Shown one piece after another: positions 56,892 to 64,000 of a DNA stretch of 64,000 nt. The notes beneath the pieces were generated by a model that had not been told where the DNA came from, did no database searches, and was given only the letters and a program-made list of their open reading frames with translations. Position numbers and translations under genes: made by a program. This DNA comes from Mycolicibacterium sarraceniae (lineage in GTDB: Bacteria > Actinomycetota > Actinomycetes > Mycobacteriales > Mycobacteriaceae), in NCBI RefSeq assembly GCF_010731875.1, contig NZ_AP022595.1:248001-312000 (forward strand), read 5' to 3'. The first letter of the stretch is position 1, and every line of letters starts with the position of its first letter.

Positions 56892-58115
56892 ATGGTCAGA
56901 CCTGAGCGCCGCACCAAGGGCGATCTCGTTGCGGCGGCGACGATCGCGCTTGTCGTGGCCGTCATCTCCGCCCTGTTCTGGTGGAACAGCTCGGCGCGGG
57001 CCACGATCAGCCGGCCCGCCACCTCACCGGCACCCAATCCGGTTCCGGCACGGGTCGTTCCTGACACACTGCACCCACTGTGGACCGCGGTCAGCGCCCG
57101 CACGCTGAGCCCGATCGTGGTCGGCGGCACCGTGCTGGCCGCCGACGGAACGACCGTCGAGGGCCGTGATCCGCGGACCGGCCAGACCCGGTGGACCTTC
57201 GCCCGCGACACCGAGCTGTGCGGGGTGTCCTACGTCTACGACCTCGCCGTCGCGGTCTACCCCGATATCCGCGGCTGCGGGCAGGTCAGCGGGATCAACG
57301 GCGGCACCGGGCACCGCGGCGCGACCCGCACGTCGTACGCCGACAAACACGTGGTGCTCAGCTCCAACGGGAGCGCTGTTCTCTCGGCCGGTCCCACCCG
57401 GCTGGAGCTGTGGCGCTCGGATCTGGTGCGGATGCTGTCCTACGGCGAGATCGACGCCCGGGTCAAGCCGGTCAACCAGGGACTCGGCACCGGCTGCACC
57501 CTGATGTCGGCGGCCGCGAGCGATGAGGCGGTGTCGGTTCTGGAAGCCTGCCGGGACCAGAAGGACCTGCGGCTGACCCTGCTCAAGCCGGCCAAAGAAG
57601 AAGACGAACCCGACACCAAGAACGTGCCGCTGCCGGGCGTCGCACCCGACTCCGAGGCGCGCGTGCTGGCCGTGTCGGGCACCACCACCGCGGTGTACTT
57701 ACCGACGCCCCAACCCGAGATCGCCGTCTACGATGACACCGGCACGATGGTCGCCAGCACGCTGCTGAAAAAGGCTCCGCTGTTGGTGAACCCGGCCCAG
57801 GCCGTCACCCGCGCCGGTGACATGTTCACCTGGTGGACCGGTGACAGCGTCGAGGTCTTCGACAGCCGCCTGTCCTACCGCTACAGCATCAACGCATCGG
57901 CCGCCGTCGCCCCGCTGGGCCCGGGCGCGATGATGGCCGGGCGCCTGCTCATCCCGTTGACCAACGGCATCGGCGTGTACGACCCGGCCAACGGCGCCGA
58001 AGATCGGGTGATCACCGTCGAGCACCCGGACGGCTCGGGCCCCGTGGTCCCCACCGTCACCGATTCGAAGGTGATCGAGCAGCGCGGCGCCGCGCTGGTC
58101 GCATACGGCCCTTAG
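56892..58115 (+). CDS. Membrane-anchored beta-propeller-like protein (Rv3212-like)
   Basis: A 407-residue protein with an N-terminal membrane anchor at about residues 13-32 (VAAATIALVVAVISALFWWN) and an extracytoplasmic repeat region resembling a PQQ-like propeller (VEGRDPRTGQTRWTFARDTE, SNGSAVLSAGPTRLELWRSD, FDSRLSYRYSINASAAVAPL). Function unknown. It follows rhlE by 20 bp, probably one operon. The TAG stop (58113-58115) is part of the CTTAG target duplication of the adjacent IS1380 element, so the gene end is intact. Confidence 0.9.
   Translation: MVRPERRTKGDLVAAATIALVVAVISALFWWNSSARATISRPATSPAPNPVPARVVPDTLHPLWTAVSARTLSPIVVGGTVLAADGTTVEGRDPRTGQTRWTFARDTELCGVSYVYDLAVAVYPDIRGCGQVSGINGGTGHRGATRTSYADKHVVLSSNGSAVLSAGPTRLELWRSDLVRMLSYGEIDARVKPVNQGLGTGCTLMSAAASDEAVSVLEACRDQKDLRLTLLKPAKEEDEPDTKNVPLPGVAPDSEARVLAVSGTTTAVYLPTPQPEIAVYDDTGTMVASTLLKKAPLLVNPAQAVTRAGDMFTWWTGDSVEVFDSRLSYRYSINASAAVAPLGPGAMMAGRLLIPLTNGIGVYDPANGAEDRVITVEHPDGSGPVVPTVTDSKVIEQRGAALVAYGP
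58111..58115. repeat. Target duplication CTTAG, left copy (overlaps stop codon)
   Basis: CTTAG at 58111-58115 contains the host gene's TAG and is repeated at 59773-59777 after the IS1380-family element. Confidence 0.88.
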
Positions 58116-58164
58116 CCTCGATCCACCGATTGACTTGATGAGGGTTCGGGTGTCGGTATTAGAA

Positions 58165-58232
58165 AAGTGCCCTTTGAACTGGGATGATTGAAGTTCTTAC
58201 ACAAACAATCGGACCAACTCGGAAGGGCACTT
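58165..58232 (+). promoter_or_regulatory. Leader hairpin covering the transposase ribosome-binding site
   Basis: AAGTGCCCTT (58165-58174) pairs perfectly with AAGGGCACTT (58223-58232), which contains the Shine-Dalgarno for GTG 58236. The other IS1380 copy keeps a 7-bp version (AAGTGCC/GGCACTT). Such a structure would limit transposase translation from read-through transcripts. Confidence 0.6.
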
Positions 58233-58235
58233 CGA

Positions 58236-59639
58236 GTGCAAGTTTCCCATAGGTTCGCCGCCGAGTCTGCGGTGTTCGATGAAGAGCATCTCGTGTCGTG
58301 CGCCGGGCTGGTGCCGGTGATGACGCTGGCCGCTCAAACCGGGCTGTCAGAGTTGTTGGAGCGCAAGATCGCGTTCATCGGCGAGCGGATCAAATCCGGT
58401 GCGGCCAATCCGTCACCGAAGCTGACCACGCTGATCGCCGGGATGTGCGCTGGCGCGGACAGTATCGACGACCTCGATATTGTGCGTGCCGGTGGGATGA
58501 AGACCCTGTTCGGGGATGTGTATGCACCCTCGATCATCGGAACCCTGTTGCGGGAGTTCACCTTCGGTCATGCACGGCAACTCGAATCGGTCCTGCGCGA
58601 ACACCTGGGGGCGCTGTGTCAGCGGGTGCCACTGTTGCCTGGGGCCGATGAGCGGGCCTTCATCGACATCGACTCCCTGCTGCGCCCGGTGTATGGACAC
58701 GCCAAGCAGGGCGCCTCCTACGGGCACACCACGATCGCCGGCACGCAGAATCCTGCGCAAAGGACTCTCGCCATTGATCACCACGATCAGCACCGACCAC
58801 AGCGCCCCGGTGATCACCGGTGCCCGGCTGCGGGCCGGCAGAGCGAACTCCGGGCGGGGCGCGGCGTCCATGATCGCCCACGCCGTGGTGACCGCGCGTG
58901 CCGCCGGAGTCGGTGGTCAGATCCTGGTGCGCGCAGACTCGGCCTACGGCAACAGCACCGTGGTGGCGGCCCGCCAACGGGCCGGGGCCCGGTTCTCGCT
59001 GGTGCTGACCAAAACCCGGGCTGTGACGGCAGCCATCGACACCATCGCCGATGATGCGTGGAGGCCGGTCAACTACCCCGGCGCGGTGCGTGACCCCGAT
59101 ACCGGGGACTGGATCTGCGATGCCGAAGTCGCTGAAACCACCTACACCGCTTTCGGTTCCACCGATCACCCGATGACTGCCCGGTTGATCGTGCGCCGCG
59201 TCAAAGACGCCCGCTACCGTGACGCCCTGTTCCCGGTGTGGCGCTATCACCCGTTCTTCACCGACACCGACGAACCCATCGACGCCGCCGATATCACCCA
59301 CCGCCGCCACGCCATCATCGAAACCGTGTTCGCCGACCTCATCGACGGCCCACTGGCCCACATCCCCTCCGGGCGCTTCGACGCCAACAGCGCCTGGATC
59401 CTATGCGCCGCGATCGCCCACAACCTGCTGCGCGCCACCGGCGTCCTGGCGGCGGCACCAACGCCGCCGCCCGCGGCACCACCCTGCGCCGCAAGATCAT
59501 CAACATCGCGGCCCGACTGGCACGGCCGCAACGCCGACCCATCCTGCACCTACCAGCCCACTGGCCCTGGGTCGATCACTGGCTCACCCTGTGGCCCAAC
59601 ACCACCGGCCACAGCCCGCCAGCCACCACGACCTTTTGA
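58236..59639 (+). pseudogene. IS1380-family transposase, two frameshifts
   Basis: GTG 58236 begins VQVSHRFAAESAVFDEEHLV. The frame proceeds through DERAFIDIDSLLRPVYGHAK, then an extra base near 58750 shifts it (proper sequence ILRKGLSPLITTISTDHSAP in the next frame, with QILVRADSAYGNSTVV and RHAIIETVFADLIDGPLAHI). A missing base in a GGC-rich run near 59458 shifts it again before TTLRRKIINIAARLARPQRR and the terminal PPATTTF. As written it is inactive. Confidence 0.88.
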
Positions 59640-59772
59640 CCACCCGCCGAAAGGCCCGACCGAACAACACAGGAAAAGCTGGGCAGACCAGCAGATACCC
59701 CCTGCCGGCAACAGCAACCACGATCAAAACTCAACCCCACCACCACTACCAACGAACATCGGTGGATCGAGG

Positions 59773-59777
59773 CTTAG
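59773..59777. repeat. Target duplication CTTAG, right copy
   Basis: Matches 58111-58115 and follows the GGATCGAGG end. Confidence 0.88.
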
Positions 59778-60065
59778 GACGCGGAATGTGGCAATGCGGG
59801 CACTGAGAATCCGTCCGGTGGCGGATCTCTTGCTCGAACACATCCTCGTCGATCACTTCGAATTGCCGTACTACACAATGTGATTGATTGCTGCTGAGGA
59901 TCCTTCACACATCATCTTCGATCTGCCCCCGGTCATCGCTCCAACATCCGCAGCGAGACGGGTAGCTCGGCGACACCCTCGGGCGTGGCAGGTCGGATTC
60001 CTCTGCCGCGCAGCCAACCGAGATTTCAAAGAACTGCCGACCTCTGATGTGCCCGCAGCCTTCGG
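59778..60065. other. 288-bp stretch with gene-fragment-like sequence only
   Basis: No confident gene. On the minus strand 59778-59870 reads RQFEVIDEDVFEQEIRHRTD then SQCPHCHIPRP without a start codon, possibly the C-terminus of a zinc-ribbon protein. On the plus strand ATG 59884 opens 61 codons (MIAAEDPSHIIFDLPPVI) ending at 60069, overlapping the marR stop; it is unrecognised and probably a fragment. Confidence 0.35.
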
Positions 60066-60608
60066 TTAAGCAGATCCGCGTGTATCCTCAGCGCGGGTTG
60101 GAACCGGACCCGTGCGGTCCTGCCGCGCGCGGTCGGACAGCTCCCGGTGGGCTTCGGTGAATGCCCGGGTGCCCTGGACGAGCGCCGCTCGGTCGACATC
60201 ACTCATGAGCGCAGCGACCTCACCGAAGGCCTGCACCCGCAAGGTCTCGAGGTCGTCGAGTACGGCGCGACCGGCATCGGTGAGTTCCAGCAGGGTCGCG
60301 CGCCGATTCGTCGGCGACACGGCGCGGGTGATGTAGCCGGCTTCGGCCAGTCGATCGCTGAGTCGGCTCGCTGTCGACGACAGCAGATCAAGGTTGTCGC
60401 CAAGCTCGGTGACCATACTGGGCCCCAGGCGCTCCAGGGACTGCAATGCGCGCAGTGGCGCCAGTCCGATGCGCTTTTCCATCCGCTCGAGCACTGAAAC
60501 GTTCAGTGCGAGCAGCCCTCGGGTGGCCTGCTCGAGTTGAATCAGGAAGTCATCGGCGACGGCGCTGGACGCAGCGAGCCCGCCCCTGCGCTTCTTCGAT
60601 ACAGCCAT
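60066..60608 (-). CDS. MarR-family regulator
   Basis: A 180-residue winged-helix MarR protein. A basic N-terminus (MAVSKKRRGG) precedes the core: LLALNVSVLERMEKRIGLAP, LQSLERLGPSMVTELGDNLD, LSSTASRLSDRLAEAGYITR and the wing SPTNRRATLLELTDAGRAVL. ATG 60606-60608 has AAAGGAC upstream; the longer frame is rejected. It diverges from the esterase gene with a palindrome between. Confidence 0.92.
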   Translation of the reverse strand: MAVSKKRRGGLAASSAVADDFLIQLEQATRGLLALNVSVLERMEKRIGLAPLRALQSLERLGPSMVTELGDNLDLLSSTASRLSDRLAEAGYITRAVSPTNRRATLLELTDAGRAVLDDLETLRVQAFGEVAALMSDVDRAALVQGTRAFTEAHRELSDRARQDRTGPVPTRAEDTRGSA

Positions 60609-60719
60609 GCGGTCCTTTCGTGTCTGGCCGGAGAATACCGTGCCGAACGCTGATATCCGCGCGGCCCGGATAGGCGTGTGCGTTTTGCATGCCCTGCACT
60701 CTGCACGTAAATTAGGGGC

Positions 60720-60729
60720 GATTGCAATC
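60720..60729. promoter_or_regulatory. Candidate MarR operator palindrome
   Basis: GATTGCAATC is a perfect 10-bp palindrome in the 210-bp divergent region between the MarR and esterase genes, close to the esterase side. TTGCATGC at 60684-60691 may be a second half-site. Confidence 0.45.
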
Positions 60730-60818
60730 TGTGAAGGAGTGGCAGTGGCGTCGACAGCTCGCCGTGCGGAACATCTCGGGCGACCGACGACACAACGGTC
60801 AAAGCGTTTGTCGCCCAG

Positions 60819-62255
60819 GTGCTGGGCTGCAACGCGAGAGGCCTGATCGAGGTGCAGCACCTCATCGGGCAGCAGTCACTGACGTCTGGCTGGCTACCCC
60901 CGCTCGTCCAACTCATCACGCTCACCGCTGTCGTGACGGCAGTGGGATGGCGGTCGCGGCGATGGCGCACACGGTGGCTGCCGACGGCTGCGGTCCTTGG
61001 CGGCGCATTCGCGGTCGCGGTCAACGTCTACCTCGGTGCGATCGGCGTAGCTGGCGACCCCGCGCCGCGTCGGCTGTGGTGGTGGGTCGGGCTGACCGGC
61101 CTCACACTCGTCACCGCCGCGGCCGGATGGCGCGACGCGCGGTGGTGGCGACGCACCCTGGGGCTGGCGTGCGTGCCGGCCTGTGCCCTCTGTGCGGCGC
61201 TCGTGGTCAACCAGTGGGTCGGGTACTTCCCGACTGTGCACTCCGCGTGGAGCCAGTTAACGGTGAGCCCTCTTCCCGATCAGACCGACCGAATGACTGT
61301 CACCGCGATGCAGCTCGCCCGTATCCGCCCAAGCCGTGGCGTGGTCGTACCCGTAACAATCAGTGCCGCGGCATCGCGTTTCCAGCATCGCGATGAGCTG
61401 GTCTATCTGCCGCCGGCGTGGTTCGCCGCCAACCCGCCACCGCGGCTGCCGGTGGTGATGATGATCGGCGCGCAGTTCAACACCCCGGCTGACTGGCTGC
61501 GTGCCGGAGGTGCGGTGCACGCGATCGACGACTTCGCGGCCGCGCACGGCGGAAACGCGCCGGTGTTCGTTTTCGTCGACGCCACCGGGGCGTTCGACAA
61601 CGACACGGAATGTGTCAACGGAATCCGCGGGAACGCCTCCTTCCACCTCACCAAAGATGTTGTGCCCTTTATGATCTCCAACTTCGGTGTCAGCGCCGAT
61701 CGGCGCCACTGGGGTGTCGTTGGCTGGTCGATGGGTGGCACGTGCGCCGTCGAACTGGCCGTACGCCGTCCGGAATTGTTCAGCACCTTCATCGACATCG
61801 CCGGTGACCTGGGCCCGAACTCGGGCACCAAGGCGCAGACCATCGCGCGATTGTTCGGCGGTGACGCCGACGCGTGGGCCGCGTTCGACCCGACCACGGT
61901 GATCACCCGTCATGGCCACTACAGCGCCGTATCGGGGCTGTTCGCCGTGGCCACCAAGGACCAGCCGCTCAGGGGCGGCGGTCCCGATCTCGCCAACCCC
62001 GAAGGTCAGGACCAGGCCGCCCAAACGTTGTGCAGAGTGGGCTCGGCACATGGCATCGAGTGCTCGGTGCTCGGCCTGCCCGGGCACCACGATTGGCTGT
62101 TCGCTGCCCAGGCGTTCAACGCTGCACTGCAGTGGCTCGCCGGCCAGCTGAGAACCCCTGCTGTGCCAGCCATCCCGATGCCGGGCGCGCCGCCAGCCCT
62201 ACCAGCCCCGGTCACTGCGGTGTCATCGCTCGCCGACCCACCGGCGGCCAAGTAG
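60819..62255 (+). CDS. Membrane-anchored esterase (antigen-85-like alpha/beta hydrolase)
   Basis: A 478-residue protein. About four N-terminal transmembrane helices (PPLVQLITLTAVVTAVGW, PTAAVLGGAFAVAVNVYLG, LWWWVGLTGLTLVTAAAGW, LGLACVPACALCAALVV) are followed by an extracytoplasmic esterase-D/antigen-85-type domain: nucleophile GVVGWSMGGTCAVELA, oxyanion region PVVMMIGAQFNTPADWLRAG, and His VLGLPGHHDWLFAAQAF. The C-terminus is Pro/Ala-rich. GTG 60819 is used; GTG 60850 (VQHLIGQQS) with GAGAGG upstream is equally plausible. A cell-envelope lipid esterase is the likely role. Confidence 0.85.
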   Translation: MLGCNARGLIEVQHLIGQQSLTSGWLPPLVQLITLTAVVTAVGWRSRRWRTRWLPTAAVLGGAFAVAVNVYLGAIGVAGDPAPRRLWWWVGLTGLTLVTAAAGWRDARWWRRTLGLACVPACALCAALVVNQWVGYFPTVHSAWSQLTVSPLPDQTDRMTVTAMQLARIRPSRGVVVPVTISAAASRFQHRDELVYLPPAWFAANPPPRLPVVMMIGAQFNTPADWLRAGGAVHAIDDFAAAHGGNAPVFVFVDATGAFDNDTECVNGIRGNASFHLTKDVVPFMISNFGVSADRRHWGVVGWSMGGTCAVELAVRRPELFSTFIDIAGDLGPNSGTKAQTIARLFGGDADAWAAFDPTTVITRHGHYSAVSGLFAVATKDQPLRGGGPDLANPEGQDQAAQTLCRVGSAHGIECSVLGLPGHHDWLFAAQAFNAALQWLAGQLRTPAVPAIPMPGAPPALPAPVTAVSSLADPPAAK

Positions 62256-62398
62256 GCCGGCCGGAATCCACGGAGAGAAACGCTGCAGTCAGATCTCGCA
62301 CTGATTACGCAATGACGCTCATCGCCAGCGCGTAAGCCTTCCGCGAAAGGCTGCACGCGGTTAGTTAGCCTCGTGTTCGAAAGTCCGCCCGAGAGCTT

Positions 62399-62475
62399 AG
62401 ACTTCCTCGTAGGGTGTGCCGGGAAGTCTGGTCGGCGGTGTCGTTGCCAACCGGTGGAAAGGCTTGGCGTGCTGG
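62399..62475 (+). promoter_or_regulatory. Structured leader, nhaA-I (Li+) riboswitch-like
   Basis: Stem AGACTTCC (62399-62406) / GGAAGTCT (62422-62429) encloses TCGTAGGGTGTGCCG; a second stem GGTCGGC (62430-62436) / GCCAACC (62446-62452) follows. The loop and junction sequence (AGGGTGTGCCGGGAAG, CTGGTCGGC) recalls the nhaA-I motif known upstream of Na+/H+ antiporter genes, and here it lies directly before such a gene. The assignment is from memory of the consensus. Confidence 0.55.
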
Positions 62476-62482
62476 ATGATCG

Positions 62483-63958
62483 GTGGCCCCCGTAGTGAAC
62501 GACACTGCCCATTACGCGCTGATCATTTTATTCTCCAGTGCCGTCGGATTGGTTGCGGTGCTGGCGAACCGACTCACCGAGCGGGTAAAGATCCCGGTGG
62601 CCCTGCTGGTACTGGTCGGCGCAGCGGTGGCCGTGAACGCGCAACCCGCGCTGCACGCACCGTCGACACAGACGGTGCAGCGAGTGATCACTCTCGCACT
62701 GGTGTTGGTGTTGTTCGACGGCGGCATGCACATCGGCGGGTCGCGCTTCCGCTCGGCGATCGTCCCGATCCTGTCGATCGGTGTCGTCGGGACCTTCTTC
62801 ACCGCCGCCGGTGGTGCGCTAGTGCTGCACTACGTGTGCGGGATCAGCTGGTACCTCGCGGTGCTGGTGGCCACCGCTGTCGCCCCCACGGATCCGGCCG
62901 TGGTGTTCTCCGTGCTGGGTAAGCGCCAAATCGCGGGGCGCAGTGGCACCATCCTGGAGGGCGAGTCCGGCGCCAACGATCCGGTCGGCATCTCCCTGAT
63001 GGTCAGCCTGCTCGCCGCCGGTGGCCTCAGCGTCGCCGGCTTCGCCAGCGTGGGAACCGAGTTCGCACAGCAGATGGTGATCGGCGCGAGCGTTGGTGTC
63101 ATCGGCGGGCGCGCACTGCTCATCTTTATCCGCCGCGTACCGCTGCCCAGCGAGGGCATCTACCCCCTGCGAACGTTGGCCTGCAGCCTCATGCTCTACG
63201 GCGTCGCCACGCTGGCCCACGGGTCCGGATTCCTCGCCGTGTTCGTCGCCGGCATTGTGATCGGCGACGCCCGCGCGCCCTACCAGTCGGAAGTCAAACG
63301 ATTCCATGCCGCCATGGCCGGGCTCGCCGAAATCGTGGCCTTCGCAGTTCTCGGCTTAACCGTCGACCTGCACGTGCTTGCGCATCCCGACGTGTGGATT
63401 CCCGGACTGGTGCTCGCCATCGCCCTTACGATTGCGATCCGGCCGTTGGGGGTGGGGGTCTGCCTGATTCCGGTGCGGCTGAAGAACAATGAACGCGCCT
63501 TCATTCTGCTGGCGGGCCTCAAGGGCGCGGTGCCCATCCTGCTCGGCGAGTTCCTACGAGCCGCTCATGTCCCTGACGCCGAACGCCTCTACGGCATCGT
63601 GGTGGTCGTCGTCGCCTTCTCGGTGCTGGTACAGGGCAGCTCGGTACCCAGCCTTGCAAGTCTGCTGCGCCTGCCCATGCGCACCGTCGACCCCGAGCCC
63701 TGGGCAGTCGCCGTGCGACTGCGCGACGAACCGCACGGGGTCCACCGGCTCACCGTCGCCCCCGGATCGACAGCCGAGGGATGGACCATCGAAAGCCTCG
63801 GCGACCATGCCGGCGACATCTGGGTGAGCATGGTGGTCCGCACCAGCGGCCTGGTGCCCGTGCGCGCGGACACCGAACTGCACGCCGGCGACGAGGTCGT
63901 CATACTCGCCGTTCCCGAACTCCGCGAAACACTCACGGCTCTCTTCGTCCGCTCGTAA
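62483..63958 (+). CDS. Cation:proton antiporter (CPA1/NhaP2-like) with TrkA-C domain
   Basis: A 491-residue membrane protein. About twelve transmembrane helices carry the CPA1 signatures ATAVAPTDPAVVFSVLGK and ILEGESGANDPVGISLMVSL (catalytic Asp), with LKGAVPILLGEFLRAA later. The C-terminal 100 residues form an RCK-C/TrkA-C regulatory domain (VAPGSTAEGWTIESLGDHAG, ADTELHAGDEVVILAVPELR). It exchanges Na+/K+/Li+ for protons across the cytoplasmic membrane. The start is GTG 62483 or GTG 62495. The leader riboswitch candidate suggests ion-dependent expression. Confidence 0.92.
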   Translation: MAPVVNDTAHYALIILFSSAVGLVAVLANRLTERVKIPVALLVLVGAAVAVNAQPALHAPSTQTVQRVITLALVLVLFDGGMHIGGSRFRSAIVPILSIGVVGTFFTAAGGALVLHYVCGISWYLAVLVATAVAPTDPAVVFSVLGKRQIAGRSGTILEGESGANDPVGISLMVSLLAAGGLSVAGFASVGTEFAQQMVIGASVGVIGGRALLIFIRRVPLPSEGIYPLRTLACSLMLYGVATLAHGSGFLAVFVAGIVIGDARAPYQSEVKRFHAAMAGLAEIVAFAVLGLTVDLHVLAHPDVWIPGLVLAIALTIAIRPLGVGVCLIPVRLKNNERAFILLAGLKGAVPILLGEFLRAAHVPDAERLYGIVVVVVAFSVLVQGSSVPSLASLLRLPMRTVDPEPWAVAVRLRDEPHGVHRLTVAPGSTAEGWTIESLGDHAGDIWVSMVVRTSGLVPVRADTELHAGDEVVILAVPELRETLTALFVRS

Positions 63959-64000
63959 GCCCGATTCTTCCGCTCGCAGGCCGCCGCGGCCCCCCTGTGG

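Larger units (their letters stand above)
58116..59772 (+). mobile_element. IS1380-family element, decayed copy (1657 bp)
   Basis: It begins CCTCGATCCACCGATT (58116) and ends ATCGGTGGATCGAGG (59772), terminal inverted repeats related to those of the 40152-41811 copy, with flanking 5-bp duplications CTTAG. The single transposase gene is frameshifted. Its protein is clearly diverged from the other copy, so the two arrived independently. Confidence 0.92.

Overview
The window is high-GC actinobacterial DNA from a mycobacterium, most likely a non-tuberculosis Mycobacterium/Mycolicibacterium. The basis is a run of genes with mycobacterial family signatures and order: methylcitrate genes with PrpR, SigK/RskA, an MPT64-like antigen, and, from about 24.9 to 58.1 kb, a block matching the M. 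tuberculosis Rv3193c-Rv3212 neighbourhood (UPF0182 protein, PDZ/Lon-like protease, metalloprotease, ThiF/cyclodehydratase-like protein, ABC1 kinase-like protein, WhiB7, UvrD2, mycoredoxin, NudC, K+ channel, AdnB, AdnA, LipV, ATL, TIGR02569 protein, MoeZ, DUF3152, TetR, DUF3107, MmpS-like, ferritin-like, RhlE, Rv3212-like). The species cannot be named from sequence reading alone.

Layout. 0-4.4 kb: a prpD-prpB-prpC operon (minus) with 4-base stop/start overlaps, divergent from prpR, with TTGCGAA-type boxes between. 4.4-7.3 kb: a cobalamin-riboswitch-like element followed by a stretch of gene remnants (DUF1023 hydrolase, geranylgeranyl-reductase-family flavoprotein, cyclopropane mycolic acid synthase, FAD oxidoreductase, UfaA1-like methyltransferase). 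7.4-15.1 kb: rskA-sigK, htpG, a diiron N-oxygenase-like gene with a DUF4873 partner and a divergent TetR regulator, a SigF-type sigma factor, and an MPT64 homologue carrying a Pro/Thr-rich insert.

15.1-23.5 kb is an accessory region: an IS3 fragment, halves of an XRE/MmyB regulator and an MFS transporter, a full-length but defective IS3-family element (16095-17436), a two-gene module of unknown function, and a 3.3-kb TG...CA element (19138-22461; DUF6431 protein, Mu/IS481-like transposase with serial frameshifts, ExeA-like ATPase). That element has a perfect 6-bp target duplication and splits a gene that can be rebuilt in silico. The region ends near an initiator tRNA-Met gene.

23.7-58.1 kb is the conserved core block. 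It is interrupted by a tpx/DUF1254-remnant/repeat-protein insertion between whiB7 and uvrD2 and by one IS1380-family element (40152-41811). A second, diverged IS1380-family element (58116-59772) follows the last core gene. Both IS1380 copies lie immediately after a host TAG stop codon and are flanked by 5-bp NTTAG duplications, so the stop codon is preserved. 60-64 kb holds a MarR regulator, a divergent membrane-anchored esterase, and a cation:proton antiporter with a structured 5' leader resembling the nhaA-I (Li+) riboswitch class.

Functional themes are propionyl-CoA disposal (methylcitrate cycle, with B12 sensing next door), envelope and exported proteins, redox and antibiotic stress (SigK, SigF-like, WhiB7, Tpx, mycoredoxin, NudC) and DNA break processing (AdnAB, UvrD2). 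Intact core genes contrast with indel-rich mobile elements. Those indels may be genuine decay or unpolished homopolymer errors in multicopy repeats.
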